Assembly: GCA_031277335.1 (NCBI GenBank)
Contig: JAITMM010000175.1
Span: 1 to 35,001, forward strand
Direction: 5' to 3'
Length of the DNA stretch: 35,001 nt
From: Tannerella sp.
GTDB taxonomy: Bacteria; Bacteroidota; Bacteroidia; Bacteroidales; Tannerellaceae
Below are positions 8,379 through 16,438 of this stretch, in pieces; positions within the stretch are counted from its first letter, which is position 1; every line of letters begins with the position of its first letter. The notes below the pieces were generated by a model, which saw only the letters and a program-made list of their open reading frames with translations, searched no databases and was not told the origin of the DNA. Made by a program: the position numbers and the translations under genes.

Positions 8379-8410
8379 AGAGCATTTGAATCAAGTTCAG
8401 AACGTTTGTC

Positions 8411-8438
8411 CGTCATTCCGCACTTGATGCGGAATCCA
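8411..8438. repeat. Dispersed-type palindromic repeat, possible bidirectional terminator
   Basis: The sequence CGTCATTCCGCACTTGATGC plus the eight following bases contains an 8-bp inverted repeat (ATTCCGCA at 8415-8422, TGCGGAAT at 8428-8435) around a 5-base loop. This 'CGTCATTCCG...CGGAATCC' type is commonly scattered in bacterial intergenic DNA. It lies between convergent genes (GT26 ending at 8378, GT4 ending at 8503), where it may stop transcription. The rest of the 124-base gap shows nothing else. Confidence 0.55.
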
Positions 8439-8502
8439 CCGTCTGCTGCAACACATAAAGATGAACATAACACATAACCACCGAAAAAGCTACTCTTGGA
8501 AG

Positions 8503-9561
8503 TTACTCAATGAAAAATGAGTCATGTAGTGATATATTAGTATAAAGATTGTCAATACGTTCACAAATTCTTTGCAGATTAAAAAGAGATTGTGATAACT
8601 CGTGTGATTTTTCAGCAATATTTTGTCTTATATCTGGATTGGTAATCATCAAATCTAGTTTTAGAGCTAATTCTGCAACATTTCCTGGTTCGAAAACAAG
8701 TGCATTATCGCCATCTTTTACAATTTCTTTCAAACCGCCAACCGGCGTACAAACTACCGGCAGACAATATGCCCAAGCTTCCAAAACAGTCATAGAAAAC
8801 CCTTCGGCATACGAAGGCAGACACAGGAATGCGGATTCTCTGAATATTCTATCTTTTTCTTCTCCTGTGATCCATCCTTTAAACTCGACTTGGCCTGATA
8901 TCCTATTTTCTGTTGCCAATCGAATGGCTTTCGCAATTTCTCCATTGCCGGCAAAGACGATTTTCCAGTCATGGTGTTTAGAAGCAATCAAAGCGAATGC
9001 TTTTATAAGAATTTGATAGGCTTTGTTGTAATCCAATCGTCCGGCAAAAAGTATGGTTTTACTGGCTATTGAATAGTTGACGTTTTGTACAGTCACACAA
9101 GGATTAGGAATAACGAATATTTTGTCTTTTGAGATTGAAAAAATATCTCTGACTTTTTGTCTCATATCGTTAGATAAGACGATGATAGCATCAGCTTGTT
9201 GTATCACATTTTTACATGTTTTACTATCTGCCATTTTATATATTTGATCGCCGATATGCAAATGGATAATGGTTTTTTTGTTGATCCAACTGGCAATTTG
9301 AAAGAAAACTGATTTCCTTCTCATTGATTTTATATCTCCGACATGTATATGCACAATATCATAAAACCATACGATTACGCAATAAAGTATCAAACTACAT
9401 ATTACATACAAAAGTTTTATATAACTATTTCGATCAATATGAGTTTCAAGCCAGCGTATTTTATATTTTTCCCAGATTTTACATTGCCGATATGAAGATA
9501 TAACGGAAGTAATTCCTCCTTTAGTATTTTTGGAAGTTGCTATAAATAATACTCTCTTCAT
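8503..9561 (-). CDS. GT4-family glycosyltransferase, inverted within the locus
   Basis: This 352-residue GT-B enzyme of family GT4 has an N-terminal acceptor-binding half starting MKRVLFIATSKNTKGGITSV, and a C-terminal donor half with ILFAGRLDYNKAYQILIKAF and the EX7E motif in SYAEGFSMTVLEAWAY (about 247-262), then PVVCTPVGGLKEIV. It would transfer one sugar to the lipid-linked repeat unit. It is the only minus-strand gene in the first half of the locus. It has its own promoter-like element and is a close paralogue of the divergently read neighbour (start 9690): they share TKGGITSVIS / TRGGITSVIS and WLETH / WIETH. Sugar specificity cannot be read. Confidence 0.88.
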   Translation of the reverse strand: MKRVLFIATSKNTKGGITSVISSYRQCKIWEKYKIRWLETHIDRNSYIKLLYVICSLILYCVIVWFYDIVHIHVGDIKSMRRKSVFFQIASWINKKTIIHLHIGDQIYKMADSKTCKNVIQQADAIIVLSNDMRQKVRDIFSISKDKIFVIPNPCVTVQNVNYSIASKTILFAGRLDYNKAYQILIKAFALIASKHHDWKIVFAGNGEIAKAIRLATENRISGQVEFKGWITGEEKDRIFRESAFLCLPSYAEGFSMTVLEAWAYCLPVVCTPVGGLKEIVKDGDNALVFEPGNVAELALKLDLMITNPDIRQNIAEKSHELSQSLFNLQRICERIDNLYTNISLHDSFFIE

Positions 9562-9596
9562 TTTATAAAATGTATGTTCGAGACATGTTTTTTTTG

Positions 9597-9604
9597 CAAA
9601 TATA
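9597..9604 (-). promoter_or_regulatory. -7 element TATATTTG for the inverted GT4 gene
   Basis: The minus strand reads TATATTTG here, a perfect match to the Bacteroidetes TAnnTTTG element, about 35 bases before the ATG at 9561. No good TTTG -33 box is seen at the usual 19-21 base distance. Confidence 0.5.
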
Positions 9605-9677
9605 CTAAGAATAAATCATTATGAGTCATAAATTATATAAGTAGGGTCAAAATGACAGTTTTTTGTTTAAAATATTG

Positions 9678-9685
9678 TATTTTTG
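9678..9685 (+). promoter_or_regulatory. -7 element TATTTTTG before the plus-strand GT4
   Basis: TATTTTTG is a perfect TAnnTTTG match ending only four bases before the ATG at 9690. A start site 5-8 bases further would make the transcript nearly leaderless or begin inside the first codons. A TTTG occurs at 9662-9665, but its 12-base spacing is too short. Confidence 0.4.
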
Positions 9686-9689
9686 CGCA

Positions 9690-10754
9690 ATGAAAGTAAA
9701 AAAGAATCAACTGAAAGTACTTGTTGTGGCAACTTCCCGACAGACACGGGGTGGCATTACTTCTGTTATTTCAGCACATGAACAGTGTGATTTCTGGCGT
9801 GAGTATTCGGTGCGATGGATTGAAACGCATACAGACGGGAATCTGTTTGTGAAACTGTTTTATGCCCTGAAAGGTTTTTTCCAATGTGTGTTTGTTTTTC
9901 CTTTTTATGATTTAATCCATATTCATTTGAGCGAAGTTCCTTCGGCATGGCGAAAAATGCCATTTTTTCTACTTGCAAAACTATTCCGTAAAAAAACCAT
10001 TCTCCATTTCCACTCTTTTAGCCCTCAAACAACCGTCAATGGCCGCTATCGAGGAATCTATCATTATTTATTTTCTCATGCCGACAGGGTCATTGTGCTG
10101 TCTCAATTGTGGAAAAATTGGATTGAACAATATTTGCATATCATTGATAATGTTGTTATTGTGTATAATCCTTGTCAAACGACACATCAGATTGACGAGG
10201 CAGATAGAGAAAACATCATTCTGTATGCCGGGGCACTCAATAAACGTAAAGGATATGAAGATTTAATCAAGGCTTTTGCCATGATAGCCAATCAGTGTCC
10301 GACTTGGAGAGTAGCTTTTGCCGGTTCGGGAGAAATTGAAAATGGAAAGAGAATTGCCAATGAATCAGGAATTTCCGAACAAGTAATTTTTTTAGATTGG
10401 ATCGCAGATGAAGAAAAAGACCGATGGTTTGCAAAGGCGCGTATCTTTTGTTTACCGAGTTACGCTGAAGGATTTCCAACAGCGCTATTGGATGCCTGTT
10501 CGTATGGGCTTCCTTGTGTGGTTACACCTGTGGGTGGGATCCCGGATATTATAGTCAATGAACGAAACGGACTGCTTTTTAATCCCGGCGATATAGATGC
10601 TTTGTCCGCTCAATTAAAACATTTGGTTGAAAATCCCGTCTTACGAGAGAAATTAGGCCATGAAGCAATAAATTTAGCAGAAACAACATTTAGTTTGAAA
10701 GAAGCAAATCGACGTATGCAACAAATATATCGGGAAGTAATATCCAGGTCATAA
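9690..10754 (+). CDS. GT4-family glycosyltransferase, paralogue of its divergent neighbour
   Basis: This 354-residue GT-B glycosyltransferase starts MKVKKNQLKVLVVATSRQTR, then GGITSVISAHEQC, and has the donor-binding ILYAGALNKRKGYEDLIKAF and SYAEGFPTALLDACSYGLPC. The EX7E motif is altered to E-x7-D (EGFPTALLD), which keeps the charge. It shares N-terminal blocks with the minus-strand gene ending at 8503, so the pair probably arose by duplication with inversion. ATG 9690 is preferred to an in-frame upstream ATT/TTG start because the Rossmann strand KVLVVATS follows directly. It probably transfers one sugar in repeat-unit assembly; donor and acceptor are unknown. Confidence 0.88.
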   Translation: MKVKKNQLKVLVVATSRQTRGGITSVISAHEQCDFWREYSVRWIETHTDGNLFVKLFYALKGFFQCVFVFPFYDLIHIHLSEVPSAWRKMPFFLLAKLFRKKTILHFHSFSPQTTVNGRYRGIYHYLFSHADRVIVLSQLWKNWIEQYLHIIDNVVIVYNPCQTTHQIDEADRENIILYAGALNKRKGYEDLIKAFAMIANQCPTWRVAFAGSGEIENGKRIANESGISEQVIFLDWIADEEKDRWFAKARIFCLPSYAEGFPTALLDACSYGLPCVVTPVGGIPDIIVNERNGLLFNPGDIDALSAQLKHLVENPVLREKLGHEAINLAETTFSLKEANRRMQQIYREVISRS

Positions 10755-10813
10755 AAATAATATCTAAATTAAAAAAAATAATTGTAAGAACTAATTATCT
10801 GTAATAAAATTTG

Positions 10814-10821
10814 TATATTTG
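10814..10821 (+). promoter_or_regulatory. -7 element TATATTTG for the leucine-rich-repeat gene
   Basis: TATATTTG is a perfect TAnnTTTG match 62 bases before the ATG at 10883. No consensus -33 box lies at the expected distance (around 10790). It suggests that the repeat lipoprotein is transcribed separately from the glycosyltransferase before it. Confidence 0.45.
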
Positions 10822-10882
10822 CGACTTCAAGACAACGAAATTCAAGAAAAATAACCAAGTAAAATAATCAAATTGTATACTA

Positions 10883-12367
10883 ATGAATGTAAATATTTTT
10901 AAAATAATAGCGATTAGCCTGCTTATAAGTGGAAGTTTTTTGTCTTGTACAAAAAATGAAGAACCTGATAATAAGATTGATGAAGAGATTGATGAAGAAA
11001 TTGATGCCGAAATCACCATGACCGTTCAAGGCTCATTAGGATGGATATACCTCGGCGGCACCGGCACAGCCATTATTGATTGGGGAGATGGTAGAAGTGA
11101 AAACCTGGCGATTTATCCACCTGATTCAGATGTAGATTTCTCTCAGGTACACCCAAATATTGAGTTTTCTTTTTCCGGAACATCTACCCACAACATAACA
11201 ATTAGAGGCAAAGGTATAACACATTTGATTTGCAGTTTTTTCTTTCAAATGACAAGTTTAGACGTGAGTAATAATACCGCTTTAACTCATTTAGATTGCG
11301 AAAGTAATCTTTTAAAAGAATTGGATGTTACACAAAATAAAGCACTAATATATTTAAATTGCTCTGACAATCAATTGACAAGTTTAGATTTAAGCCAAAA
11401 TGAAGTGTTGACCTATTTAGATTGCAGTGGTAATCAAATACCGGAATTGGATATAAGCAATAACATCCAACTCTTATCTTTTTATTGCTTTAATCAATAT
11501 TCAGATAGAAGTTATATATTAAATACATTGGATATCAGTCAAAACACAGCTTTGACCAATTTAAACTGCGGAGCCAATCATTTATCAACTTTAGATATAA
11601 GTCATAACGTTGCATTGACCAATTTAGACTGTCGCTATAATCAATTATTGAGTTTGGACATAAGCCGTAATATCGAATTGACCAATTTAGACTGCAGTGA
11701 TAATCAGTTATCAACTTTGGACATAAGCAATAATGTCATTTTATCAGATTTAAATTGCTCAAACAATCAAATTTCAAATTTAGATTTAAGTAATAATGCT
11801 GCTTTGACAAGCTTCGATTGCAGTTCTAATCAAGTAAAAGATTTGAATTTAAATGATAATATTGCTTTGTCAAGTTTAAGTTGCAATTATAATCAATTAT
11901 CAAGTTTGGATGTGAGTAAAAATGTAGTTCTATCTGCATTGTATTGCCGAACTAATCAATTAACGGCTTTAGACCTCCGTTTTAATAAAGATTTGATGAT
12001 TTTGGATTGTAGTACGAATCAATTGTCTAATTTGGATTTAAGTCAAAATGCTTTACTAATGCAATTGTATTGCAGCTCCAATCAGTTAATGAATTTAGAT
12101 TTGAGCAACAATAAGTCACTTGTGTTTTTCGCTTGCGAAAACAATGTTTTGAACGGTTTGGATTTAACTAACAACTTGATTATATCGTACATAACTTGCT
12201 ATTCAAATAACATGTCAACTTCTGCTCTAAACAGTTTATTTGAAACATTGCATCCTAATGAACTAACAGTCAGATCAAAAATAATAGATATTAACAATAA
12301 TCCGGGATCAGACTATTGCGACAAAAGTATAGCCAACAAAAAAGGATGGGCTGTTTACAACAACTAA
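10883..12367 (+). CDS. Leucine-rich-repeat surface lipoprotein
   Basis: This is a 494-residue lipoprotein. The signal peptide ends SGSFLSC (lipobox Cys at about 22), followed by an acidic, low-complexity spacer (KIDEEIDEEIDAEI). Residues about 45-120 look like a PKD-like beta domain with IDWGDG. From about 125 to 450 there are some fourteen leucine-rich repeats of 21 residues with pattern x-x-L-x-x-LDCSxNQLxxLDLSxN; one unit is extended to 27 residues (around FNQYSDRSYILNTLDIS). The end DYCDKSIANKKGWAVYNN is typical of Bacteroidetes proteins of this kind. It is probably on the cell surface, where an acidic spacer often favours export, and may bind protein or glycan. It is not a usual part of a polysaccharide pathway, so it may be cargo in the locus. 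Confidence 0.85.
   Translation: MNVNIFKIIAISLLISGSFLSCTKNEEPDNKIDEEIDEEIDAEITMTVQGSLGWIYLGGTGTAIIDWGDGRSENLAIYPPDSDVDFSQVHPNIEFSFSGTSTHNITIRGKGITHLICSFFFQMTSLDVSNNTALTHLDCESNLLKELDVTQNKALIYLNCSDNQLTSLDLSQNEVLTYLDCSGNQIPELDISNNIQLLSFYCFNQYSDRSYILNTLDISQNTALTNLNCGANHLSTLDISHNVALTNLDCRYNQLLSLDISRNIELTNLDCSDNQLSTLDISNNVILSDLNCSNNQISNLDLSNNAALTSFDCSSNQVKDLNLNDNIALSSLSCNYNQLSSLDVSKNVVLSALYCRTNQLTALDLRFNKDLMILDCSTNQLSNLDLSQNALLMQLYCSSNQLMNLDLSNNKSLVFFACENNVLNGLDLTNNLIISYITCYSNNMSTSALNSLFETLHPNELTVRSKIIDINNNPGSDYCDKSIANKKGWAVYNN
11274..12222 (+). repeat. Tandem 63-bp repeats coding the 21-residue leucine-rich units
   Basis: About fourteen diverged tandem units of 63 bp, each with a core like TTAGATTGCAGT-N-AATCAATTA and a following TTGGATTTAAGCC-type part. 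One unit near 11467-11547 is 81 bp long. Such an array could change copy number by slippage or recombination. Confidence 0.75.
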
Positions 12368-12446
12368 CTGATTTTATTGATATTGAATGGGGGAATGATT
12401 AAAAAAAGAAGCGTGGTTTACTACCGACGGTACCGGATAGACTACC

Positions 12447-12491
12447 TGCAATCCGGAAATTGCAAGAAGTAAAGGATGGAGTGTTGATTAA
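12447..12491 (+). pseudogene. Ghost C-terminus of a second leucine-rich-repeat protein
   Basis: The reading TGC AAT CCG ... TAA gives CNPEIARSKGWSVD and a stop, which is the standard last segment of Bacteroidetes leucine-rich-repeat proteins and parallels YCDKSIANKKGWAVYNN of the intact gene 80 bases upstream. A stop codon lies just before it in frame, so only the tail survives. The remainder of the 238-base gap (12368-12605) is A/T-rich with the downstream promoter. Confidence 0.5.
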
Positions 12492-12557
12492 CAGGCTTAT
12501 GAAAACATATTCAACAGATATATTTTCTCCCGGGAAAATGTTTTTCTTTCCTAATGC

Positions 12558-12587
12558 TTGTTAAGACAATTATTTTATCTATTTTTG
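12558..12587 (+). promoter_or_regulatory. Promoter TTG-N19-TATTTTTG for the methyltransferase/GT operon
   Basis: TTG at 12558-12560, a 19-base spacer, then TATTTTTG at 12580-12587 is a full match to the Bacteroidetes -33/-7 promoter. Start of transcription would be near 12594, a dozen bases before the ATG at 12606. It probably drives the four genes up to 16436. Confidence 0.65.
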
Positions 12588-12605
12588 TACCGCATAAGTA
12601 ACATA

Positions 12606-13382
12606 ATGAAAACTCAAAAGCGATTATATAATCAACAGTTTTATCAAACAAACAGGAATGACGCCAAGTTGCGGAGCGTAGACCTCGTTCTGGCGGAATT
12701 GATGAAAATAATCCCTGAATGTCATTCTGCCGTAGATTTTGGCTGTGCTACGGGAACGTGGCTGAAAGGATTGGAGCAATATGGCATTTCAGATGTTCGA
12801 GGTTATGACGGGAAATGGGTGGATCAGTCTAAGTTGCTGATTTCCAAGGAATCATTTGTTGAAGCTGATTTTGACAAACCGATGGTCATTGACAGGAAAT
12901 TTGATCTTGCCATCTCCATTGAAGTCGCTGAACACTTGCAGGAAAGCTCAGCCGATGCGTTTATCGAAAATATCACCAATTCGGCAGACTTTGTGCTTTT
13001 CTCCGCGGCAATCCCTTTTCAAGGCGGTGCAAATCATGTGAATGAACAGTGGCCGGAATATTGGTACAGGAAATTTCGCCGTTTAGGATTTGTTTGTGTT
13101 GATTACATTCGAAAAGCCTTATGGGATAATTATGAAGTAGTTGATTTCTACAGGCAAAATGTATTGCTTTATGTCAAAAAGGAAAGAACTGGCGAGATAA
13201 ATTGCCTTCAATCAGATGTATATGATACGGATGGGAAATGTCCTATGGCAGTCATACCGCCTGACACCTATTTGAAGTTGATCAAATATAAAAGGCTGCT
13301 TTCGTTTTTACAAGCGCCTAAGAACCTGTTGAAGAAAACGATGGGCGAAAAGAATTTCAATAAGATGAAAGAACGGATATAG
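12606..13382 (+). CDS. Class I SAM-dependent methyltransferase
   Basis: This 258-residue protein has a class I methyltransferase fold: SAVDFGCATGTWLKGLEQYG (motif I, about 43-60), then DVRGYDGKWVD (acidic end of strand 2 as D), FDLAISIEVAEHL (motif III/IV region) and a later FVLFSAAIPFQGGANHVNEQ. The HVNEQWPEYW segment is typical of methyltransferases of the capsule/FkbM-like neighbourhoods. The C-terminal 60 residues are basic and may touch the membrane or a sugar acceptor. It starts the operon run from its own promoter; the next methyltransferase begins 11 bases downstream. It probably methylates a sugar of the polymer, though the target is unknown. Confidence 0.82.
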   Translation: MKTQKRLYNQQFYQTNRNDAKLRSVDLVLAELMKIIPECHSAVDFGCATGTWLKGLEQYGISDVRGYDGKWVDQSKLLISKESFVEADFDKPMVIDRKFDLAISIEVAEHLQESSADAFIENITNSADFVLFSAAIPFQGGANHVNEQWPEYWYRKFRRLGFVCVDYIRKALWDNYEVVDFYRQNVLLYVKKERTGEINCLQSDVYDTDGKCPMAVIPPDTYLKLIKYKRLLSFLQAPKNLLKKTMGEKNFNKMKERI

Positions 13383-13393
13383 CCGCCGCGAGA

Positions 13394-14122
13394 ATGAAAC
13401 AGGATCATAATAAGAGACATCCGATATCACCCCGGAAAACTCCCTGCAATGATATTTCAACTGCAAAGACGGAAACGCTCGCTTCGCTCATTGCCGAACA
13501 GGCTTTATATCAGCCACATAATATACTCGTTGTCGGTTGCGGCTCCGGTTTTGAGGCAGGGATACTTGCCCGAAAGTTTGACGCCGATACCATAGGCATT
13601 GACCTTGAAGAACAGTTCACATTTGATCATGCCTCTTCGGCGCCTGCTAAATTAATGAAAATGAATGCTCAAAGGCTCGAATTTGATGATGACCGGTTTG
13701 ATCTTGTCTATTCGTTTCATGCCCTTGAACATATTGAAGAACCGGAAATTGCGTTGAATCAGATGGCGCGCGTCTTGAAGCCGGGCGGCTTTTTCTGCAT
13801 AGGGACGCCAAATAAATCACGCCTGATTGGATATATCGGCGCCGAAACTCCATTAGTGAACAAAATCAGATGGAATTGGAATGACTGGTGTAAGCGCGTT
13901 ACCGGACAATGGGACAATGCTTTAGGAGCACATGCAGGCTTCACTGTCAAAGAACTGCAGAAGATGTGCAAAGCAGCTTTCGGCGATGCTCACGATATCA
14001 GCACCGACTATTATAAGGCGCTTTATAGCAGCATGATAGCTCGCAGACTTTTTCTTTCGCCATTCCGACATTTCATTATGCCGGGCATATATATTGCCGG
14101 AGTTGGCGCAGCATCCGGGTAA
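13394..14122 (+). CDS. Class I SAM-dependent methyltransferase (Methyltransf_11 type)
   Basis: This 242-residue methyltransferase has motif I ILVVGCGSGFEAGILARKFD (about 44-63), the acidic DTIGIDLEE, motif IV FDLVYSFHALEHIEEPEIAL and RVLKPGGFFCIGTPN. These are the standard UbiE/Methyltransf_11 blocks. The C-terminal part has a hydrophobic end (FRHFIMPGIYIAGVGAASG) that may lie on the membrane. It follows the other methyltransferase by 11 bases and precedes two GT4 enzymes, so it probably modifies a sugar or the lipid-linked intermediate. The two methyltransferases are not close paralogues. Confidence 0.85.
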   Translation: MKQDHNKRHPISPRKTPCNDISTAKTETLASLIAEQALYQPHNILVVGCGSGFEAGILARKFDADTIGIDLEEQFTFDHASSAPAKLMKMNAQRLEFDDDRFDLVYSFHALEHIEEPEIALNQMARVLKPGGFFCIGTPNKSRLIGYIGAETPLVNKIRWNWNDWCKRVTGQWDNALGAHAGFTVKELQKMCKAAFGDAHDISTDYYKALYSSMIARRLFLSPFRHFIMPGIYIAGVGAASG

Positions 14123-14146
14123 CATCTTATCACTCAGTAAGAAAAT

Positions 14147-15337
14147 ATGAAAATTCTGCTCGTCAACAAATACTACTATCATCGCGGAGGCGCTGAAGTA
14201 TATGTCATCAATCTCGAAGCATTGCTACGGGAAAATGGGCATCAGGTAGCCGTATTCTCCATGCAACATCCTCTTAATCTGCCATCTCCGTATGCGGAAT
14301 TTTTCCCTTCAACAGTTGATTTTGCAAGTATAAGGGTTCGTGATTCATTGAAATACATGCTTCGTCCCTTTGGCTCTAAAGAGGTCAAAATCAAATTTGC
14401 GCGGCTACTTGACCTGTTTGCTCCCGATGTGGTGCATCTCAACAATGTCCATAGCCAGTTGTCGCCTGTTATTGCGGAAATAGCTTACAATAAGGGCATT
14501 AAAATTGTTTGGACGGTGCATGACTATAAAATGCTCTGTCCGCGATACGACTGCATGCGAAATACAGTGCCATGCAGGTTGTGTCATACCGGCGAAAAAT
14601 GGCACGTGATACGTTACAATTGCATGAAAAACAATCTTGTAGCAAGTGCGATTGCATATGGCGAAGCGGTGAAATGGAATAGGAAGAAACTGGAAAAATA
14701 TACGGATACATTTATCTGTCCCAGTCAATTCATGCAGTCTCAACTGGTTGGCGGCGGATTCGATAAAGCAAAACTGAAAGTGATTCCTAATTTTGTATCG
14801 TTTACATCAACTGATGGAAATATTTCCGTCCAACGTGAAGATTATTACTGCTATATCGGAAGGCTTTCTACGGAAAAAGGAGTAGAGACTTTGCTTCAAG
14901 CAGCGAATCAACTGCCTTATTTACTGAAAATTGCAGGAAAAGGCCCATTATTCAATGAGCTGAAAAAACGTTATGAAAGCAATAGGATAGAATTTTTAGG
15001 TCATTTGCAAACGGACGAAGTTAAGACGTTGCTCGGCAATGCCCGATTTTCTGTTTTGCCATCCGAGTGGTATGAAAATAACCCCTTGAGTGTCATTGAG
15101 TCATTATGCTTGGGAACACCTGTTTTAGGCGCAAGTATAGGAGGAATCCCGGAGCTTATAGATGAAGGCTGGAATGGTTTACTCTTTGCATCCCGCAATC
15201 TGGATGAGTTGAAATTTCAGATTCAACAAATTTTTAATAATAGCTTTTCATTTGATTATAAGGCTATTGCCCAAACAGCTAACAGGAAATTTGCAGTTGC
15301 TAACCATCTGCATGCATTGATGGAATTGTATGGATAA
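14147..15337 (+). CDS. GT4-family glycosyltransferase with Cys cluster
   Basis: This 396-residue GT-B enzyme starts MKILLVNKYYYHRGGAEVYV, as GT4 enzymes of capsule loci do (RGGAE loop for the acceptor half). A Cys-rich insert (CPRYDCMRNTVPCRLC, with further C in RYNC) around 125-160 is a known feature of one GT4 subgroup and may bind metal or be structural. The donor half has YIGRLSTEKGVETLLQAA, then SEWYENNPLSVIESL with the EX7E motif (E-NNPLSVI-E), then GTPVLGASIGGIPELI. It overlaps the next gene by 8 bases, so the two are coupled. Specificity is unknown. Confidence 0.88.
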   Translation: MKILLVNKYYYHRGGAEVYVINLEALLRENGHQVAVFSMQHPLNLPSPYAEFFPSTVDFASIRVRDSLKYMLRPFGSKEVKIKFARLLDLFAPDVVHLNNVHSQLSPVIAEIAYNKGIKIVWTVHDYKMLCPRYDCMRNTVPCRLCHTGEKWHVIRYNCMKNNLVASAIAYGEAVKWNRKKLEKYTDTFICPSQFMQSQLVGGGFDKAKLKVIPNFVSFTSTDGNISVQREDYYCYIGRLSTEKGVETLLQAANQLPYLLKIAGKGPLFNELKKRYESNRIEFLGHLQTDEVKTLLGNARFSVLPSEWYENNPLSVIESLCLGTPVLGASIGGIPELIDEGWNGLLFASRNLDELKFQIQQIFNNSFSFDYKAIAQTANRKFAVANHLHALMELYG

Positions 15338-16436
15338 AAAGAAGCAAATGTCAATCTTCGTGATCGGGACGCGCGGCATCCCTGATATTCAAGGTGGCGT
15401 AGAACGTCATTGCGAAAATATGTATCCTTATTTATCTGAATATTATAATATTACGATTTTCAGACGCAAGCCTTATGTGAGAGATCACCTTAAAATATGG
15501 CATAATATCCGTTTTATAGATTTGACTTCCACCAAGATCAAAGGTTTTGAGACCGTTTTCCATTCCCTGCTGACCTCGCTTGTTTGTATTGTCCGGCGTC
15601 CCGATATCGTGCATGTTCATAATATCGGGCCTGGCATGTTTACTCCTTTATTACGACTGTTCGGACTAAAAGTTGTCATTACTTATCATAGTCCCAATTA
15701 CGAACATGCCAAATGGAATCGCTGGCAGAAAATGATTCTCCGTTTCAGCGAATACTGCGCCTTGAAATTTGCCAATAAACTGATTTTTGTCAGCCGCGTG
15801 CAGTACAGGAAATTCAGTTCCAAATATGCCTATAAAGCCGTTTGGATTCCCAACGGAGTCAAGTCGCCTGTGTTCTCAATATCAACGGATTATATCCATT
15901 CACTTGGTCTGACTGAGGAGAAATATATCCTGTCCGTCGGTCGTATCACACAGGAAAAAGGTTTCGATTACCTTATTGAAGCATATAAACAGATGAAAGA
16001 CAATGATTTTCGTTTGGTGATAGCCGGGGGAGAAGATCATCATTCGGCCTATTCAAAACAAATCGTGAAACAGGCTCATGATAATCACGTAATATTAACG
16101 GGTTTTATCACCGGCGAGCCGCTATACCAACTTTATTCACATGCCGGATTGTTTGTCCTGCCATCCTACAACGAGGGCCATCCGATTGCCCTGCTGGAAG
16201 CGATGAATTACAATATTCCCGTCATTGTCAGTGATATACCTGCCAATAAGGAAATCGGATTGGACGATGAAGTATATTTTCAAACAGGCAACGTCGGCGA
16301 ATTGACAATAAAAATGCATCAACAAATCGCCGCATTGCCCCGGAAAAAGCAATATGAGATGTCTCAATATAATTGGGAGATTATTGCAAATCAGACTGTT
16401 GACGTTTATCATCGACTGTTTGCAAATACAGTCTGA
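15330..16436 (+). CDS. GT4-family glycosyltransferase (DUF1972-type, rhamnosyltransferase-like)
   Basis: This 368-residue protein begins MDKKKQMSIFVIGTRGIPDI, and the GTRGIP-x-x-x-GGVE N-terminal signature marks the DUF1972 group of GT4, in which several rhamnosyl- and glucosyltransferases are found. The donor half has ILSVGRITQEKGFDYLIEAY, then LPSYNEGHPIALLEAMNYN with EX7E (E-GHPIALL-E) and PVIVSDIPANKEI. It is the last gene of the plus-strand operon and ends two bases from the convergent licD-like gene, with no terminator hairpin visible between. Confidence 0.88.
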   Translation: MDKKKQMSIFVIGTRGIPDIQGGVERHCENMYPYLSEYYNITIFRRKPYVRDHLKIWHNIRFIDLTSTKIKGFETVFHSLLTSLVCIVRRPDIVHVHNIGPGMFTPLLRLFGLKVVITYHSPNYEHAKWNRWQKMILRFSEYCALKFANKLIFVSRVQYRKFSSKYAYKAVWIPNGVKSPVFSISTDYIHSLGLTEEKYILSVGRITQEKGFDYLIEAYKQMKDNDFRLVIAGGEDHHSAYSKQIVKQAHDNHVILTGFITGEPLYQLYSHAGLFVLPSYNEGHPIALLEAMNYNIPVIVSDIPANKEIGLDDEVYFQTGNVGELTIKMHQQIAALPRKKQYEMSQYNWEIIANQTVDVYHRLFANTV

Positions 16437-16438
16437 CG

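Noticed and set aside
8379..10882. Invertible capsule promoters of the Bacteroides type
   Set aside because: No pair of inverted repeats flanking a promoter was seen between the divergent genes, and no UpxY/UpxZ-like genes stand at the locus start.
11274..12222. Regular ~63-bp repeats, first considered as a CRISPR-like array
   Set aside because: The repeats are in frame, have no unique spacers, and code a leucine-rich solenoid.
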